Source: Aliidongia sp035943795 (GTDB taxonomy: Bacteria > Pseudomonadota > Alphaproteobacteria > ATCC43930 > CGMCC-115725). From it: a DNA stretch of 64,000 nucleotides. The stretch covers positions 1-64,000 of the forward strand of contig NZ_DASZBY010000153.1 of NCBI RefSeq assembly GCF_035943795.1, read 5' to 3'. Shown here in pieces: positions 20,998 through 31,120 of the stretch. The notes under the pieces are model-generated. The model was given only the letters and a program-made list of their open reading frames with translations, was not told where the DNA came from and did no database searches. Every line of letters begins with the position of its first letter. Position 1 is the first letter of the stretch. A program made the translations under genes and the position numbers.

Positions 20998-21939
20998 ATG
21001 TCGATCGTGCGATCGACCGCGTTCGCCGTCGCGGGTGGCCTCGCGGCCGCCCTGCTTTTCGTGTCGCTGGCCAAGGGCAATCTCGGCGGGATCATTCTCA
21101 TGGGAATGACACCGCTGCCTTTGTTCCTGGTCGGGTTGTCGCTCGGTGTCATGCCGGCGGCGATTGCTTCGATGGTCGGCGCGGCGGTCATTCTGGCCGT
21201 CGACATGCTTTACGGCACGGTATTCCTGGCCGATTTCGCATTGCCGGTCATGATCGTGGTGCCGCTGGCGCTCTGGCGCCGGCGGGACGAAACGAAATGG
21301 CGGCCCGCAAGTCAGCTCGTGATCGGTCTGACGGTGCTGGCAGCGGTTGTCTTCCTCGTGTCCGAGCTGAGCCTGATCGGCCAGCCCGGCGGGATGGAAG
21401 GCAGCCTCAGGACCGTGATCGGCACGCTTGGCAAAGAGCTGCGGAACCAGGATCCGCAGATCGGCGACCAGGCGGAGCACATGCTGCAATCGGCGGCCCG
21501 TTGGCTGCCGGGAGTGGGTGCGGCGGCCTGGATCGGCCTGATCGCGGCCAATGGCGTGCTGGCGCAAGGCGCCTTGGCCGGATTCGGCTGGGCGCGGCGG
21601 CCGGCGCCCAAGGTCGCAGCGATCGCGGTGCCGTGGTTCGCCCTGGTCCCGCTGGCCGCGGCGATCGCGGCGGCGGTGCTGGGTCGAGGCGAGATCGCGT
21701 TCGCGGGATCGAACCTCACGGTCATCCTGGCGATGCCGTTTCTGTTTCAGGGTCTGGGCGTCATTCACGCCCTGGCCGCACGGTCTTCGAAGCGAGCCTG
21801 GCTGTTGGCCGGGGTCTATGTCGCGGTTCTTATATTTGGGTGGCCGATCCCGTTGATCGTCGCCCTCGGTGTGATCGAGCAATGGGTCGGGTTGCGGCGG
21901 CGGTACGCCGCAACGGGCCGGGAGAAGAGTGATGGTTGA
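20998..21939 (+). CDS. DUF2232 integral membrane protein
   Basis: A 313-residue inner-membrane protein with about eight hydrophobic segments, matching the DUF2232 (YybS-like) family by position and topology. Function is unknown. In alphaproteobacteria a gene of this type often sits between rpsR and rplI, exactly as here. Its TGA overlaps the first codons of rplI by 8 nt, indicating translational coupling with the ribosomal genes. The first hydrophobic stretch is at about 8-24, and the cytoplasmic patch ALWRRRDETKWRPAS separates segments. Confidence 0.82.
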   Translation: MSIVRSTAFAVAGGLAAALLFVSLAKGNLGGIILMGMTPLPLFLVGLSLGVMPAAIASMVGAAVILAVDMLYGTVFLADFALPVMIVVPLALWRRRDETKWRPASQLVIGLTVLAAVVFLVSELSLIGQPGGMEGSLRTVIGTLGKELRNQDPQIGDQAEHMLQSAARWLPGVGAAAWIGLIAANGVLAQGALAGFGWARRPAPKVAAIAVPWFALVPLAAAIAAAVLGRGEIAFAGSNLTVILAMPFLFQGLGVIHALAARSSKRAWLLAGVYVAVLIFGWPIPLIVALGVIEQWVGLRRRYAATGREKSDG

Positions 21940-22495
21940 CGTCATCCTGTTGGAGCGGGTCGAGAAACTGGGCCATTTGGGCCAGATCGTTAAGGTCCGT
22001 CCGGGCTATGCCCGCAATTTCCTTCTGCCGCAGAAGAAGGCTCTGCGCGCCACGAAGGACAATCTCGCCTATTTCGAGACGCAGCGCGTCGTGCTCGAGG
22101 CGAACAACCTGCGCCTGAAGGCGGAAGCCGAGGACGTGGGTACCAAGATGGGCGACCTGTCCGTCGTCGTGATCCGCCAGGCCGGCGAAACCGGCCAGCT
22201 CTACGGTTCGGTCTCGGCCCGTGACGTGGCCGACGGCATCGGCGAACTCGGCTTCACGGTCGAGCGCGCCCAGGTCTCGCTCGATCACCCGATCAAGACG
22301 CTCGGCGTGCATAAGGTGAAGATCACCCTGCATCCGGAAGTCTCGCTGATCGTGAAGGTCAACGTGGCCCAGTCGGCCGACGAGGCCGCGGCGCAGGCCA
22401 AGGGCATGTCGCAGGCCGACATCGAGGCGGCGCGCGACGCCGCCGACGCAGAGGCCGAAGCCGGGCCGGCTGCCGAGGAAGAAGTCGAAGCGTAA
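21932..22495 (+). CDS. rplI: 50S ribosomal protein L9
   Basis: Binds 23S rRNA at the base of the L1 stalk. The 187-residue protein has the N-terminal domain MVDVILLERVEKLGHLG with KVRPGYARNFLLP, a connecting helix and the C-terminal domain. The last about 35 residues form an acidic Ala/Glu/Asp tail, common in alphaproteobacterial L9. ATG at 21932 is preferred over GTG at 21929 because GGAGAA at 21921-21926 gives a better spacing. Last gene of the rpsF operon. Confidence 0.96.
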   Translation: MVDVILLERVEKLGHLGQIVKVRPGYARNFLLPQKKALRATKDNLAYFETQRVVLEANNLRLKAEAEDVGTKMGDLSVVVIRQAGETGQLYGSVSARDVADGIGELGFTVERAQVSLDHPIKTLGVHKVKITLHPEVSLIVKVNVAQSADEAAAQAKGMSQADIEAARDAADAEAEAGPAAEEEVEA

Positions 22496-22516
22496 TCGCT
22501 TCGTCATTTTTCAAGG

Positions 22517-22546
22517 GGACGGCATGGTAGGTCACCATTGCCGTCC
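22517..22546 (+). terminator. Hairpin after rplI
   Basis: GGACGGCATGGT and ACCAT-T-GCCGTCC pair with one bulged T around a 5-nt loop, 21 nt after the rplI stop. There is no T run after it, so it may be a weak terminator or a 3' stabiliser for the ribosomal protein mRNA. Confidence 0.5.
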
Positions 22547-22745
22547 ACGAGCTTGATCGTCGGCAATAAGATTGCTTGACTGAACGCATCGAGGTTCACC
22601 CCGATGCGTGACGCCGCACGGGATCTCTGGATCGCGCGCGGCGTTTGTCGTTTCATATCTTCTGATCCGTTGCCCGCACCTTTTCGGCAGGGCCTGTCGC
22701 GCGCCCCGCCTTTCGATCTTTGGACATGCAGGACGGGGGTAGCGC

Positions 22746-23996
22746 ATGCTGTTGGCCCATCTGTTACGTCATCTGGTCCGTCGTGGACGGTTGACTGTCA
22801 TCGACGCCAGCGGGCGGTCGCATTATTTCGGAGAGTTGCCCGGCCCGATTTCGACCATTCGCCTTCATACCAAGGCGTTCGAGCGCCGCATGTTCTTCAA
22901 CCCCCGCATGGCCGTGGGCGAAGGCTACATGGACGGCCTGCTGACGATCGAACAGGGCGATATCTACGATTTTCTCAGCCTGGTCATGGGCAACATCTCG
23001 ACGGCGCCGCGCTCTGCCACCTTCACGCCGCTCTATCAAGGCGTTGATCGATGGTGGCGCTGGCTGCAGCAGTACAATCCCGTCGGCCGCGCCCAGGAGA
23101 ACGTCGCCCATCACTACGATCTCTCGGCGACGCTCTACGATCTCTTCCTCGACGCCGACCGGCAATATTCCTGCGCCTATTTCGAGCATCCGACCGACGA
23201 TCTCGAAACCGCGCAAGCCAACAAGAAGCGCCATATCGCCTCCAAGCTGCTGTTGAAGCCAGGCCAGAAGGTGCTCGACATCGGGTCGGGCTGGGGTGGC
23301 CTCGGGCTCTATCTGGCGCAGGAGACCGGCGCCGACGTCACCGGCCTCACGCTCTCGACCGAACAGCACAAGCTGTCGAACGACCGGGTCGCGGCTGCCG
23401 GCCTCGACGATCGCGTGCGGTTCGAGATCCAGGACTACCGATTGAACCAGGGCCGTTACGACCGGATCGTTTCGGTCGGGATGTTCGAGCATGTGGGCGT
23501 CAACCATTACGGCGAATATTTCAACAAGATCGCCGATCTGCTGGCCGACGACGGCGTGGCGCTGATCCACGCGATCGGCCGGCAGGAGGGGCCGGGCACC
23601 ACCAACCCATGGGTCCGGAAATACATTTTCCCCGGCGGCTATTGCCCGGCCTTGTCCGAGGTTCTGCCGGCGGTCGAGCGCGCCGGCCTGCAACTCATGG
23701 ACGTCGAGATCCTGCGCCTGCACTATGCCGAGACCCTGCGCCATTGGCGCCAGCGCTTCCTGGCCCATTGGGATCAGGTCAAGGCGCTCTATGACGAGCG
23801 TTTCTGCCGGATGTGGGAATTCTACCTCGCCGCTTCGGAGGCCGGGTTCCGGGTCCAGGACTTGATGGTGTTCCAGATCCAGATCGCCAAGCGGGTCGAT
23901 GCCGTGCCGATGACCCGCGACTACATGGCGGAATGGAAGGCGGAGCACCCGCTGCACACGGCGTCGCCCGGGCGGAAAGTCGCCGCTGGGGACTGA
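22746..23996 (+). CDS. cfa: Cyclopropane-fatty-acyl-phospholipid synthase
   Basis: Adds a methylene from S-adenosylmethionine across double bonds of membrane phospholipid acyl chains. The 416-residue protein has an N-terminal lipid-binding half and a SAM-dependent methyltransferase half. Motif I VLDIGSGWGG is at about 175-184, with LTLSTEQ after it and the family motif SVGMFEHVG near 247. The C-terminal HYAETLRHWRQRF segment is also typical. The gene has its own upstream region of 250 nt and lies directly before the dnaB promoter. Such genes are often growth-phase or stress controlled, which cannot be judged here. Confidence 0.94.
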   Translation: MLLAHLLRHLVRRGRLTVIDASGRSHYFGELPGPISTIRLHTKAFERRMFFNPRMAVGEGYMDGLLTIEQGDIYDFLSLVMGNISTAPRSATFTPLYQGVDRWWRWLQQYNPVGRAQENVAHHYDLSATLYDLFLDADRQYSCAYFEHPTDDLETAQANKKRHIASKLLLKPGQKVLDIGSGWGGLGLYLAQETGADVTGLTLSTEQHKLSNDRVAAAGLDDRVRFEIQDYRLNQGRYDRIVSVGMFEHVGVNHYGEYFNKIADLLADDGVALIHAIGRQEGPGTTNPWVRKYIFPGGYCPALSEVLPAVERAGLQLMDVEILRLHYAETLRHWRQRFLAHWDQVKALYDERFCRMWEFYLAASEAGFRVQDLMVFQIQIAKRVDAVPMTRDYMAEWKAEHPLHTASPGRKVAAGD

Positions 23997-24002
23997 TCCC
24001 CG

Positions 24003-24024
24003 TTATCCACAGGCCTGTGGATGG
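24003..24024. promoter_or_regulatory. Inverted pair of DnaA boxes upstream of dnaB
   Basis: TTATCCACA at 24003-24011 is the perfect consensus DnaA box. An inverted near-match (read on the minus strand, CCATCCACA, 24016-24024) lies 4 nt away. Together they form an 18-bp perfect palindrome at 24005-24022, 47 nt before the dnaB start. Confidence 0.7.
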
Positions 24025-24070
24025 AATAGCCATGTCGCCCCGGCCTCGTCGGCAGTAGGTTGGGCGCGAC

Positions 24071-25600
24071 ATGGACCCTGCCCGCTCGATCATAGCGGCC
24101 GTCCCGGCTCAGCCGGACGTGCCGACCTACCGCACACCGCCCCAGAATCTCGAGGCCGAACAGGCGCTCCTGGGCGCCCTTCTGGTCAATAACGCGACCT
24201 ATCACCGAGTCTCGGAGTTTCTGCGCCCGGATTATTTTTTCGAACCGGTCCATCAGCGCATCTACGCCGCCGCCGAAAAACTGATCGAGCGCGGGCAAAT
24301 CGCGAGTCCGGTCACCTTGAAGCCGTTCTTCGAGCAGGACGGTGCGCTCGCCGACATCGGCGGCGCGCGCTATCTGGCGCAACTGGCGGCCTCGGTCGTG
24401 ACCATCATCAATGCCGCCGACTACGGCCGGCAGATCTACGACCTGCACCTGCGCCGCCAACTGATCGAGATCGGCGGCGAGGTGGTCAACGAGGCGTTCG
24501 AACAGGACCTGGACCTCGACGCCAAAAAGCAGATCGAGGTCGCCGAGAAGAAGCTGTTCGATCTGGCGACCGAAGGCGCCGCCGAAGGCGGCTTCCAGCC
24601 GTTCAAGCAGGCGTTGCTGAACGCGACCGAGATCGCCGAGGCGGCCTACAAGCGCAACGGCAAGACCTCCGGCGTCTCGTCCGGTTTCCGCGATCTCGAC
24701 AAAAAGCTCGGCGGCCTGCATCCCTCGGATCTCCTGATCCTGGCCGGCCGCCCCTCCATGGGCAAGACCACGCTCGCGACCAACATCGCCTTCAACGTCG
24801 CCCGCGCGTTCCGCCAAGGCCGCAGCGTGACCGGCGAGGCGATCGCGGAGGACGGCGGCGTCGTCGCCTTCTATTCGCTCGAAATGTCGGCCGAACAGCT
24901 CGCGACCCGTATTCTGTCGGAAGCGTCGGGCGTGTCCGGCGACAAGATCCGCCGAGGCGAAGTCGCGCGCGACGAGTTCGACCGGTTCGTCCAGGCCTCG
25001 CTCGAGCTGCAGAGCATCCCGTTGTTCATCGACGACACGCCGGCGCTGTCGATCGCCGCCGTGCGCACCCGGGCGCGCCGTCTGAAGCGGCAACAGGGCC
25101 TGGATCTGATCATCGTCGATTACCTGCAGCTCCTGACCGGCACGCCGTCGCGCGGCGGCGAAGTCAATCGCGTGCAGGAAGTCTCTGAAATCACCCGTGG
25201 CCTCAAGGCCTTGGCCAAGGAACTGAGCGTGCCGGTCATCGCCCTTTCGCAGCTGTCCCGCGCGGTCGAGCAGCGTGAGGACAAGCGGCCGCAGCTGGCC
25301 GACCTGCGCGAGTCGGGCTCGATCGAGCAGGACGCCGACTGCGTGATGTTCGTCTATCGCGAGGAATATTACCTGGGCCGCGCCGAGCCCACGCGCCGAC
25401 CGGAGGAAAGTGAAGACAAATACCTGCAGCGCCACGCCGAATGGTGGGACCGCATGGGCAAGGCGGGCGGCAAGGCCGAGGTCATCATCGGCAAGCAGCG
25501 TCATGGTCCGATCGGTACGATCACGCTCAGTTTCGACGGTGCCACGACCAAATTCACCGACTATGTCGGCGCCGATCATCTGCCCGAAATCCACGAATAG
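24071..25600 (+). CDS. dnaB: Replicative DNA helicase DnaB
   Basis: Hexameric helicase that unwinds DNA at the replication fork. The 509-residue protein has the N-terminal collar domain (about 20-125, starting PPQNLEAEQALLGALL), a linker, and the RecA-like ATPase with Walker A GRPSMGKTT at 226-234 and Walker B LIIVDYLQLL. Length is normal and there is no intein. Start ATG at 24071 follows the DnaA-box palindrome, so DnaA may control its expression. The usual downstream partner alr is reduced to a remnant. Confidence 0.97.
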   Translation: MDPARSIIAAVPAQPDVPTYRTPPQNLEAEQALLGALLVNNATYHRVSEFLRPDYFFEPVHQRIYAAAEKLIERGQIASPVTLKPFFEQDGALADIGGARYLAQLAASVVTIINAADYGRQIYDLHLRRQLIEIGGEVVNEAFEQDLDLDAKKQIEVAEKKLFDLATEGAAEGGFQPFKQALLNATEIAEAAYKRNGKTSGVSSGFRDLDKKLGGLHPSDLLILAGRPSMGKTTLATNIAFNVARAFRQGRSVTGEAIAEDGGVVAFYSLEMSAEQLATRILSEASGVSGDKIRRGEVARDEFDRFVQASLELQSIPLFIDDTPALSIAAVRTRARRLKRQQGLDLIIVDYLQLLTGTPSRGGEVNRVQEVSEITRGLKALAKELSVPVIALSQLSRAVEQREDKRPQLADLRESGSIEQDADCVMFVYREEYYLGRAEPTRRPEESEDKYLQRHAEWWDRMGKAGGKAEVIIGKQRHGPIGTITLSFDGATTKFTDYVGADHLPEIHE

Positions 25601-25659
25601 CGCCGTTGCCACGGCCGGCTGGGCGCCAGTTGCCCGTCACGGGCGTCAAGTTCTTGGTA

Positions 25660-25989
25660 TCAAAGAAAAAACCCGTCCCGTCCGCGAGATTGACGCTGGC
25701 CGGACCGTTGGCTATGGTGCGGGCATCCACTGCCGACCGGTTTCGGCGGGTCGCCACGTCGGGTCTGAGCCTCGCAGATGGGGCCTTCCGGGCGGGCAGC
25801 AGTGCCGTGCGTGTCTTCCCAGGTCCGGTGGCAATTCCCGCCGTCGGTCGCATTTCGATGGATCTCGTCACAGTGGATGTCTGCGCCGTGCCACCGCAAT
25901 GGGTGTTCCCTGGCGGCCTTGTCGATGTGCCGGGACCGCTGCGCGGTACCGAAGGTTTGATCTGCCGCCACGGCGAGGTCGCCGCCTAG
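25660..25989 (+). pseudogene. alr: Remnant of alanine racemase (3' end only, frameshifted)
   Basis: Two reading frames together spell the C-terminal part of alanine racemase. Frame one (about 25671-25735) gives RPVREIDAGRTVGYGAGIHC, containing the catalytic-Tyr motif VGYGA. Frame two (about 25744-25989) gives RRVATSGLSLADGAFR and then IPAVGRISMDLVTVDV, the conserved GRxSMD motif. The second active-site motif GYADG reads SLADG. The whole N-terminal barrel with the PLP lysine is absent, so this cannot make an active enzyme. alr is the expected gene between dnaB and the mla/radA block. The remnant ends with TAG directly against the mlaE start and supplies its ribosome-site region (GAGG). Confidence 0.85.
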
Positions 25990-26763
25990 ATGGGTGATTT
26001 CCTCGCGACCATCGGCCGATCCGCCCTCGGTTTCTTCGCCAGCGTCGGCCGATTGTTCCTGTTCGCCGGCGTGGCCTTCAGTCATATCCTGCGGCCGCCG
26101 TTCTATTGGAAGCTGCTGCTGCGCCAGATGGTGCTGATCGGCTATAATTCCCTGCCGGTCGTGGGCCTGACCTCGCTGTTCACCGGCATGGTGCTGGCGC
26201 TGCAGAGCCACACGGGCTTCGCCGGCCTGGGCGGCGACGGTGCGGTGGCCTTGCTGGTCGTGCTGTCCGTGACCCGCGAGCTGGGCCCCGTCATCGCCGG
26301 CCTGATGGTGGCAGGCCGGGTCGGCGCGGCGATCGCCGCCGAACTCGGGACCATGAGCGTCACCGATCAGATCGCGGCGCTCTCGACGCTGTCGACCAAC
26401 CCATACAAATACCTGGTCGTGCCGCGCATCCTCGCCGGCGTCATCACCATGCCGCTGCTCGTGCTTGTCGCCGATATCATCGGCATCCTCGGCGGCTATA
26501 TCGTCGGCGTCTACCTGCTCGACTACAACCCGTCGAGCTACCTGCACCAGACCTGGGTCGCACTGAAGACGCCGGACGTGGTGTCGGGCCTGATCAAGGC
26601 CGGCGTGTTCGGCTTCGTCGTCACCCTGATGGGCTGCTACCACGGTTATCATTCGCGCGGCGGCGCCCAGGGCGTCGGCTCCGCCACGACCAATGCCGTG
26701 GTTTCCAGCTCGATCCTGATCCTGCTGATGGATTATCTCCTGACGTCGGTGTTCTTCTCATGA
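25990..26763 (+). CDS. MlaE-type ABC transporter permease
   Basis: A 257-residue inner-membrane permease of the MlaE/YrbE family, which moves phospholipids or other lipids between inner and outer membrane. About five to six hydrophobic segments are visible, together with the family stretch VTRELGPVIAGLMVAGRVGAAIAAELGTM. The ATP-binding gene overlaps by 4 nt (ATGA). No MlaD-type MCE protein or MlaB/MlaC gene is adjacent, so those partners must lie elsewhere if the system is complete. The start is immediately after the alr remnant stop. Confidence 0.9.
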   Translation: MGDFLATIGRSALGFFASVGRLFLFAGVAFSHILRPPFYWKLLLRQMVLIGYNSLPVVGLTSLFTGMVLALQSHTGFAGLGGDGAVALLVVLSVTRELGPVIAGLMVAGRVGAAIAAELGTMSVTDQIAALSTLSTNPYKYLVVPRILAGVITMPLLVLVADIIGILGGYIVGVYLLDYNPSSYLHQTWVALKTPDVVSGLIKAGVFGFVVTLMGCYHGYHSRGGAQGVGSATTNAVVSSSILILLMDYLLTSVFFS

Positions 26764-27530
26764 CCGCCAAGATCGTCATCAAGGACCTGACCAAGGCGTT
26801 CGGGCGCAAGAAGGTGCTGCAGGGCGTCAACCTCGAGATCGCCCAGGGCGAGAGCGTCGTCGTCATCGGCGGCTCCGGCTCCGGCAAGTCGGTGCTGTTG
26901 AAATGCATCCTTGGGCTGGTCCATCCCGACAGTGGCGAGATCTTCGTCGACGGCCAGCCGACGGTGGGCCTCAGCGGGTCCGAGCGTGCGCGGATGATGG
27001 CCAAGTTCGGCATGCTGTTCCAGGGCGCCGCCTTGTTCGATTCCCTGCCGGTCTGGCAGAACGTCTCGTTCGGCCTGATCCAGGGCCAGGGCATGAAGCT
27101 GCCGGAGGCGAAGCGTCTCGCGATCGATACGCTCGCCAAGGTCGGCCTCGGCGCCGACGTCGCCGACCTGACCCCGGCGGAACTGTCGGGCGGCATGCAG
27201 AAGCGCGTGGGCCTGGCGCGCGCCATCGCGTCGAAGCCCGAGATCATCTTCTTCGACGAGCCGACGACCGGCCTCGACCCGATCATGAGCGATGTGATCA
27301 ACCAGTTGATCGCCGAACGGGTGCGCGACCTGGGCGCCACCGCCCTATCCATCACCCACGACATGGCGAGCGCCCGCAAGATCTCCGATCGGGTCGCCAT
27401 GCTGTATCAGGGCAAGATCATCTGGCAGGGACAGACCGCCGACATCGATCGCTCGGGCAACGCCTATGTCGATCAGTTCATCAACGGCCGCGCCGACGGG
27501 CCGATCCAGATGGAAGTGCGTGCGTCGTGA
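26760..27530 (+). CDS. MlaF-type ABC transporter ATP-binding protein
   Basis: The 256-residue ATPase partner of the MlaE-type permease. Walker A is GGSGSGKS at 37-44, the signature is LSGGMQKR, and Walker B IIFFDEPTTGLD. The M in LSGGMQ is typical of MlaF rather than importer ATPases. Overlaps the permease gene by 4 nt, so both are translated together. radA follows 38 nt downstream on the same strand, as in related genomes. Confidence 0.92.
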   Translation: MTAKIVIKDLTKAFGRKKVLQGVNLEIAQGESVVVIGGSGSGKSVLLKCILGLVHPDSGEIFVDGQPTVGLSGSERARMMAKFGMLFQGAALFDSLPVWQNVSFGLIQGQGMKLPEAKRLAIDTLAKVGLGADVADLTPAELSGGMQKRVGLARAIASKPEIIFFDEPTTGLDPIMSDVINQLIAERVRDLGATALSITHDMASARKISDRVAMLYQGKIIWQGQTADIDRSGNAYVDQFINGRADGPIQMEVRAS

Positions 27531-27568
27531 CCGCCGCTCCGTTCTTTCCGACCGGGGGCCGCTGACCG

Positions 27569-28972
<1,404 letters not shown>

Positions 28973-28980
28973 AGTCCGTC

Positions 28981-29664
28981 ATGAATGCGCTCGACATCAT
29001 CGTCGTTGCCGTGGTCGCCATCTCCGGCCTGTTCGCCTTCGTACGCGGCTTCGCGCGCGAGCTGCTGTCGATCGCCGCCTGGGTCGGCGCCGCCGCGGTG
29101 ACCTATTTCTTCTTCGAACCGTCCCGCGCGATCGCGCGCAATCTGATGAAGCCGTGGCTGGCCGACGTGGTCGCCCCGATCGTCGTGTTCGTGGTCTGCC
29201 TGATCGTGTTCTCGATCATCACCGGCGTGCTGTCGAACCAGGTGCGGCAGTCGAGCCTGGGTGCCGTCGACCGGGCGCTCGGCATGATCTTCGGCGTGGC
29301 GCGTGGCGCCGTCGTCGTTTGCGCCGCCTACCTGGTCATGACCCTGTTCCTGAAGCCCGAGGATCGGCCCGGCTGGGTGCTGCAGGCCCATACCCGCGGC
29401 CTGCTCGACTCCGGCGCCCAGCAGCTCCACGACCTGATCCCGCACAATACGCTGGAGCGCGGCACCCAGGCCGCGACCGAGGCGGCACAGAAGGTCAACC
29501 AGGCCAATCAGGTCCGGCAGGACCTCGACAAGCTCAACGCTCCTTACGGTGCGTCCAAGACCAAGCCCGCCGACAAGACCGCGCCGAACGGCCCGTCCCA
29601 GCAGGATGAGACCGGCCTCAACAATCTCGTCGATAAAGCTCAGCAGACCGGATCAAAGCCATGA
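28981..29664 (+). CDS. cvpA: CvpA family membrane protein
   Basis: A 227-residue membrane protein of the CvpA family, named for colicin V production and found next to purF in many proteobacteria. Four hydrophobic segments fill the first about 130 residues (from MNALDIIVVAVVAISGLFAF), followed by a polar Gln/Asn/Lys-rich cytoplasmic or periplasmic tail of about 90 residues. The long frame opening upstream overlaps radA; ATG at 28981 is the natural start. Overlaps purF by 4 nt. Confidence 0.92.
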   Translation: MNALDIIVVAVVAISGLFAFVRGFARELLSIAAWVGAAAVTYFFFEPSRAIARNLMKPWLADVVAPIVVFVVCLIVFSIITGVLSNQVRQSSLGAVDRALGMIFGVARGAVVVCAAYLVMTLFLKPEDRPGWVLQAHTRGLLDSGAQQLHDLIPHNTLERGTQAATEAAQKVNQANQVRQDLDKLNAPYGASKTKPADKTAPNGPSQQDETGLNNLVDKAQQTGSKP

Positions 29665-31118
29665 GTTATACGACCGTTCCGTTCGACGACGACCATTTTC
29701 ACGAAGAATGCGGCGTGTTCGGCGTGTTCGGGCATCCCGAGGCCGCGGCGCTGACCGCGCTAGGGCTCCATGCGCTGCAGCATCGCGGTCAGGAAGCGGC
29801 AGGCATCGTCAGCTACGACGGCGCCCAATTCCACGCCCATCGGGGCCTGGGCCAAGTCGGCGAGAACTTCAGCTCCCCCGCCGTCATGGAGCGCCTGCCC
29901 GGCAATGCTGCGATCGGCCATAACCGCTATGCCACGACCGGCGAAGTCGCGATCCGCAACATCCAGCCGCTGTTCGGCGATTTCGAATTCGGCGGCCTCG
30001 CCATCTGCCACAACGGCAACCTGACCAACTCCTACCAGTTGCGCAACCAGCTGGTCCGGCGCGGCAGCCTGTTCCAATCGACCAGCGATACCGAGGTGAT
30101 CATCCACCTGATCGCCACCAGCCTGCGCCGCTCGGTGCTGGAGCGGATGGTCGATTCCCTGCGCCAGGTCGAAGGCGCCTATTCGTTGGTCGCCATGTCC
30201 AAGGAGGGCATGATCGGCGTGCGCGATCCGCTGGGCGTGCGGCCGCTGGTACTGGGCAAGCTGGGCGACAGCTATGTGCTGGCGTCGGAGACGGTAGCGC
30301 TCGACATCATCGGTGCCGATTTCGTGCGCGACATCGAGCCGGGCGAGATCGTCATCGTCAACGAGGACGGCCTGCATAGCCATCGCCCGTTCGGTAACCG
30401 TCCCAGCCGCTTCTGCGTGTTCGAATACATCTACTTCGCCCGGCCCGACAGCATCGTCGAGGGCACCGGCGTCTATGAAGTCCGCAAGCGCATCGGCATG
30501 GAACTGGCGCGTGAGACCCCGGTCGACGCCGATACGATCATCCCGGTGCCGGATTCGGGCGTGCCCGCGGCGTTGGGCTATTCGCTGGAGAGCGGCATTC
30601 CGTTCGAACTGGGCATCATCCGCAACCACTATGTGGGCCGGACCTTCATCGAGCCGACCGATCAGATCCGCCATCTGGGCGTCAAGCTGAAGCACAACGC
30701 CAACCGCCGCCATATCGAGGGCAAGCGCGTCGTGCTGGTCGACGATTCGATCGTGCGCGGCACGACCTCGCTCAAGATCGTCGAGATGGTCCGCCAGGCC
30801 GGCGCCAAGGAGGTCCACATGCGGATCTCCAGCCCACCCACGAACAATTCCTGCTTCTATGGCATCGCGACGCCCGAACGGGAAAAGCTGCTCGCCTCGC
30901 GCTTCGACACCGAAGGCATGGCGAAATTCATCGGGGCCGACAGCCTCGCCTTCGTCTCGATCGACGGGCTCTACCGCGCACTGGGCGATACCAAGCGCGA
31001 CCCCAAGCAGCCGCACTATTGCGACGCCTGCTTCACGGGCGATTATCCGATCCCCTTGTCGGATTTCGAACAGGGCAATCTCGCGACGAACCTCTCGCTG
31101 ATGAATGAGATCGCCTGA
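29661..31118 (+). CDS. purF: Amidophosphoribosyltransferase
   Basis: First committed step of purine synthesis: PRPP plus glutamine gives 5-phosphoribosylamine. The 485-residue enzyme keeps 16 residues before the glutaminase nucleophile Cys17 (EECGVFG), which probably form a cleaved propeptide. The PRPP-binding motif is VVLVDDSIVRGTTS in the second half. Two conserved regions for the glutaminase, HNRYATTG and HNGNLTN, are intact. It ends the dnaB-purF block and is followed after 2 nt by an SDR gene. Confidence 0.97.
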   Translation: MSYTTVPFDDDHFHEECGVFGVFGHPEAAALTALGLHALQHRGQEAAGIVSYDGAQFHAHRGLGQVGENFSSPAVMERLPGNAAIGHNRYATTGEVAIRNIQPLFGDFEFGGLAICHNGNLTNSYQLRNQLVRRGSLFQSTSDTEVIIHLIATSLRRSVLERMVDSLRQVEGAYSLVAMSKEGMIGVRDPLGVRPLVLGKLGDSYVLASETVALDIIGADFVRDIEPGEIVIVNEDGLHSHRPFGNRPSRFCVFEYIYFARPDSIVEGTGVYEVRKRIGMELARETPVDADTIIPVPDSGVPAALGYSLESGIPFELGIIRNHYVGRTFIEPTDQIRHLGVKLKHNANRRHIEGKRVVLVDDSIVRGTTSLKIVEMVRQAGAKEVHMRISSPPTNNSCFYGIATPEREKLLASRFDTEGMAKFIGADSLAFVSIDGLYRALGDTKRDPKQPHYCDACFTGDYPIPLSDFEQGNLATNLSLMNEIA

Positions 31119-31120
31119 CG

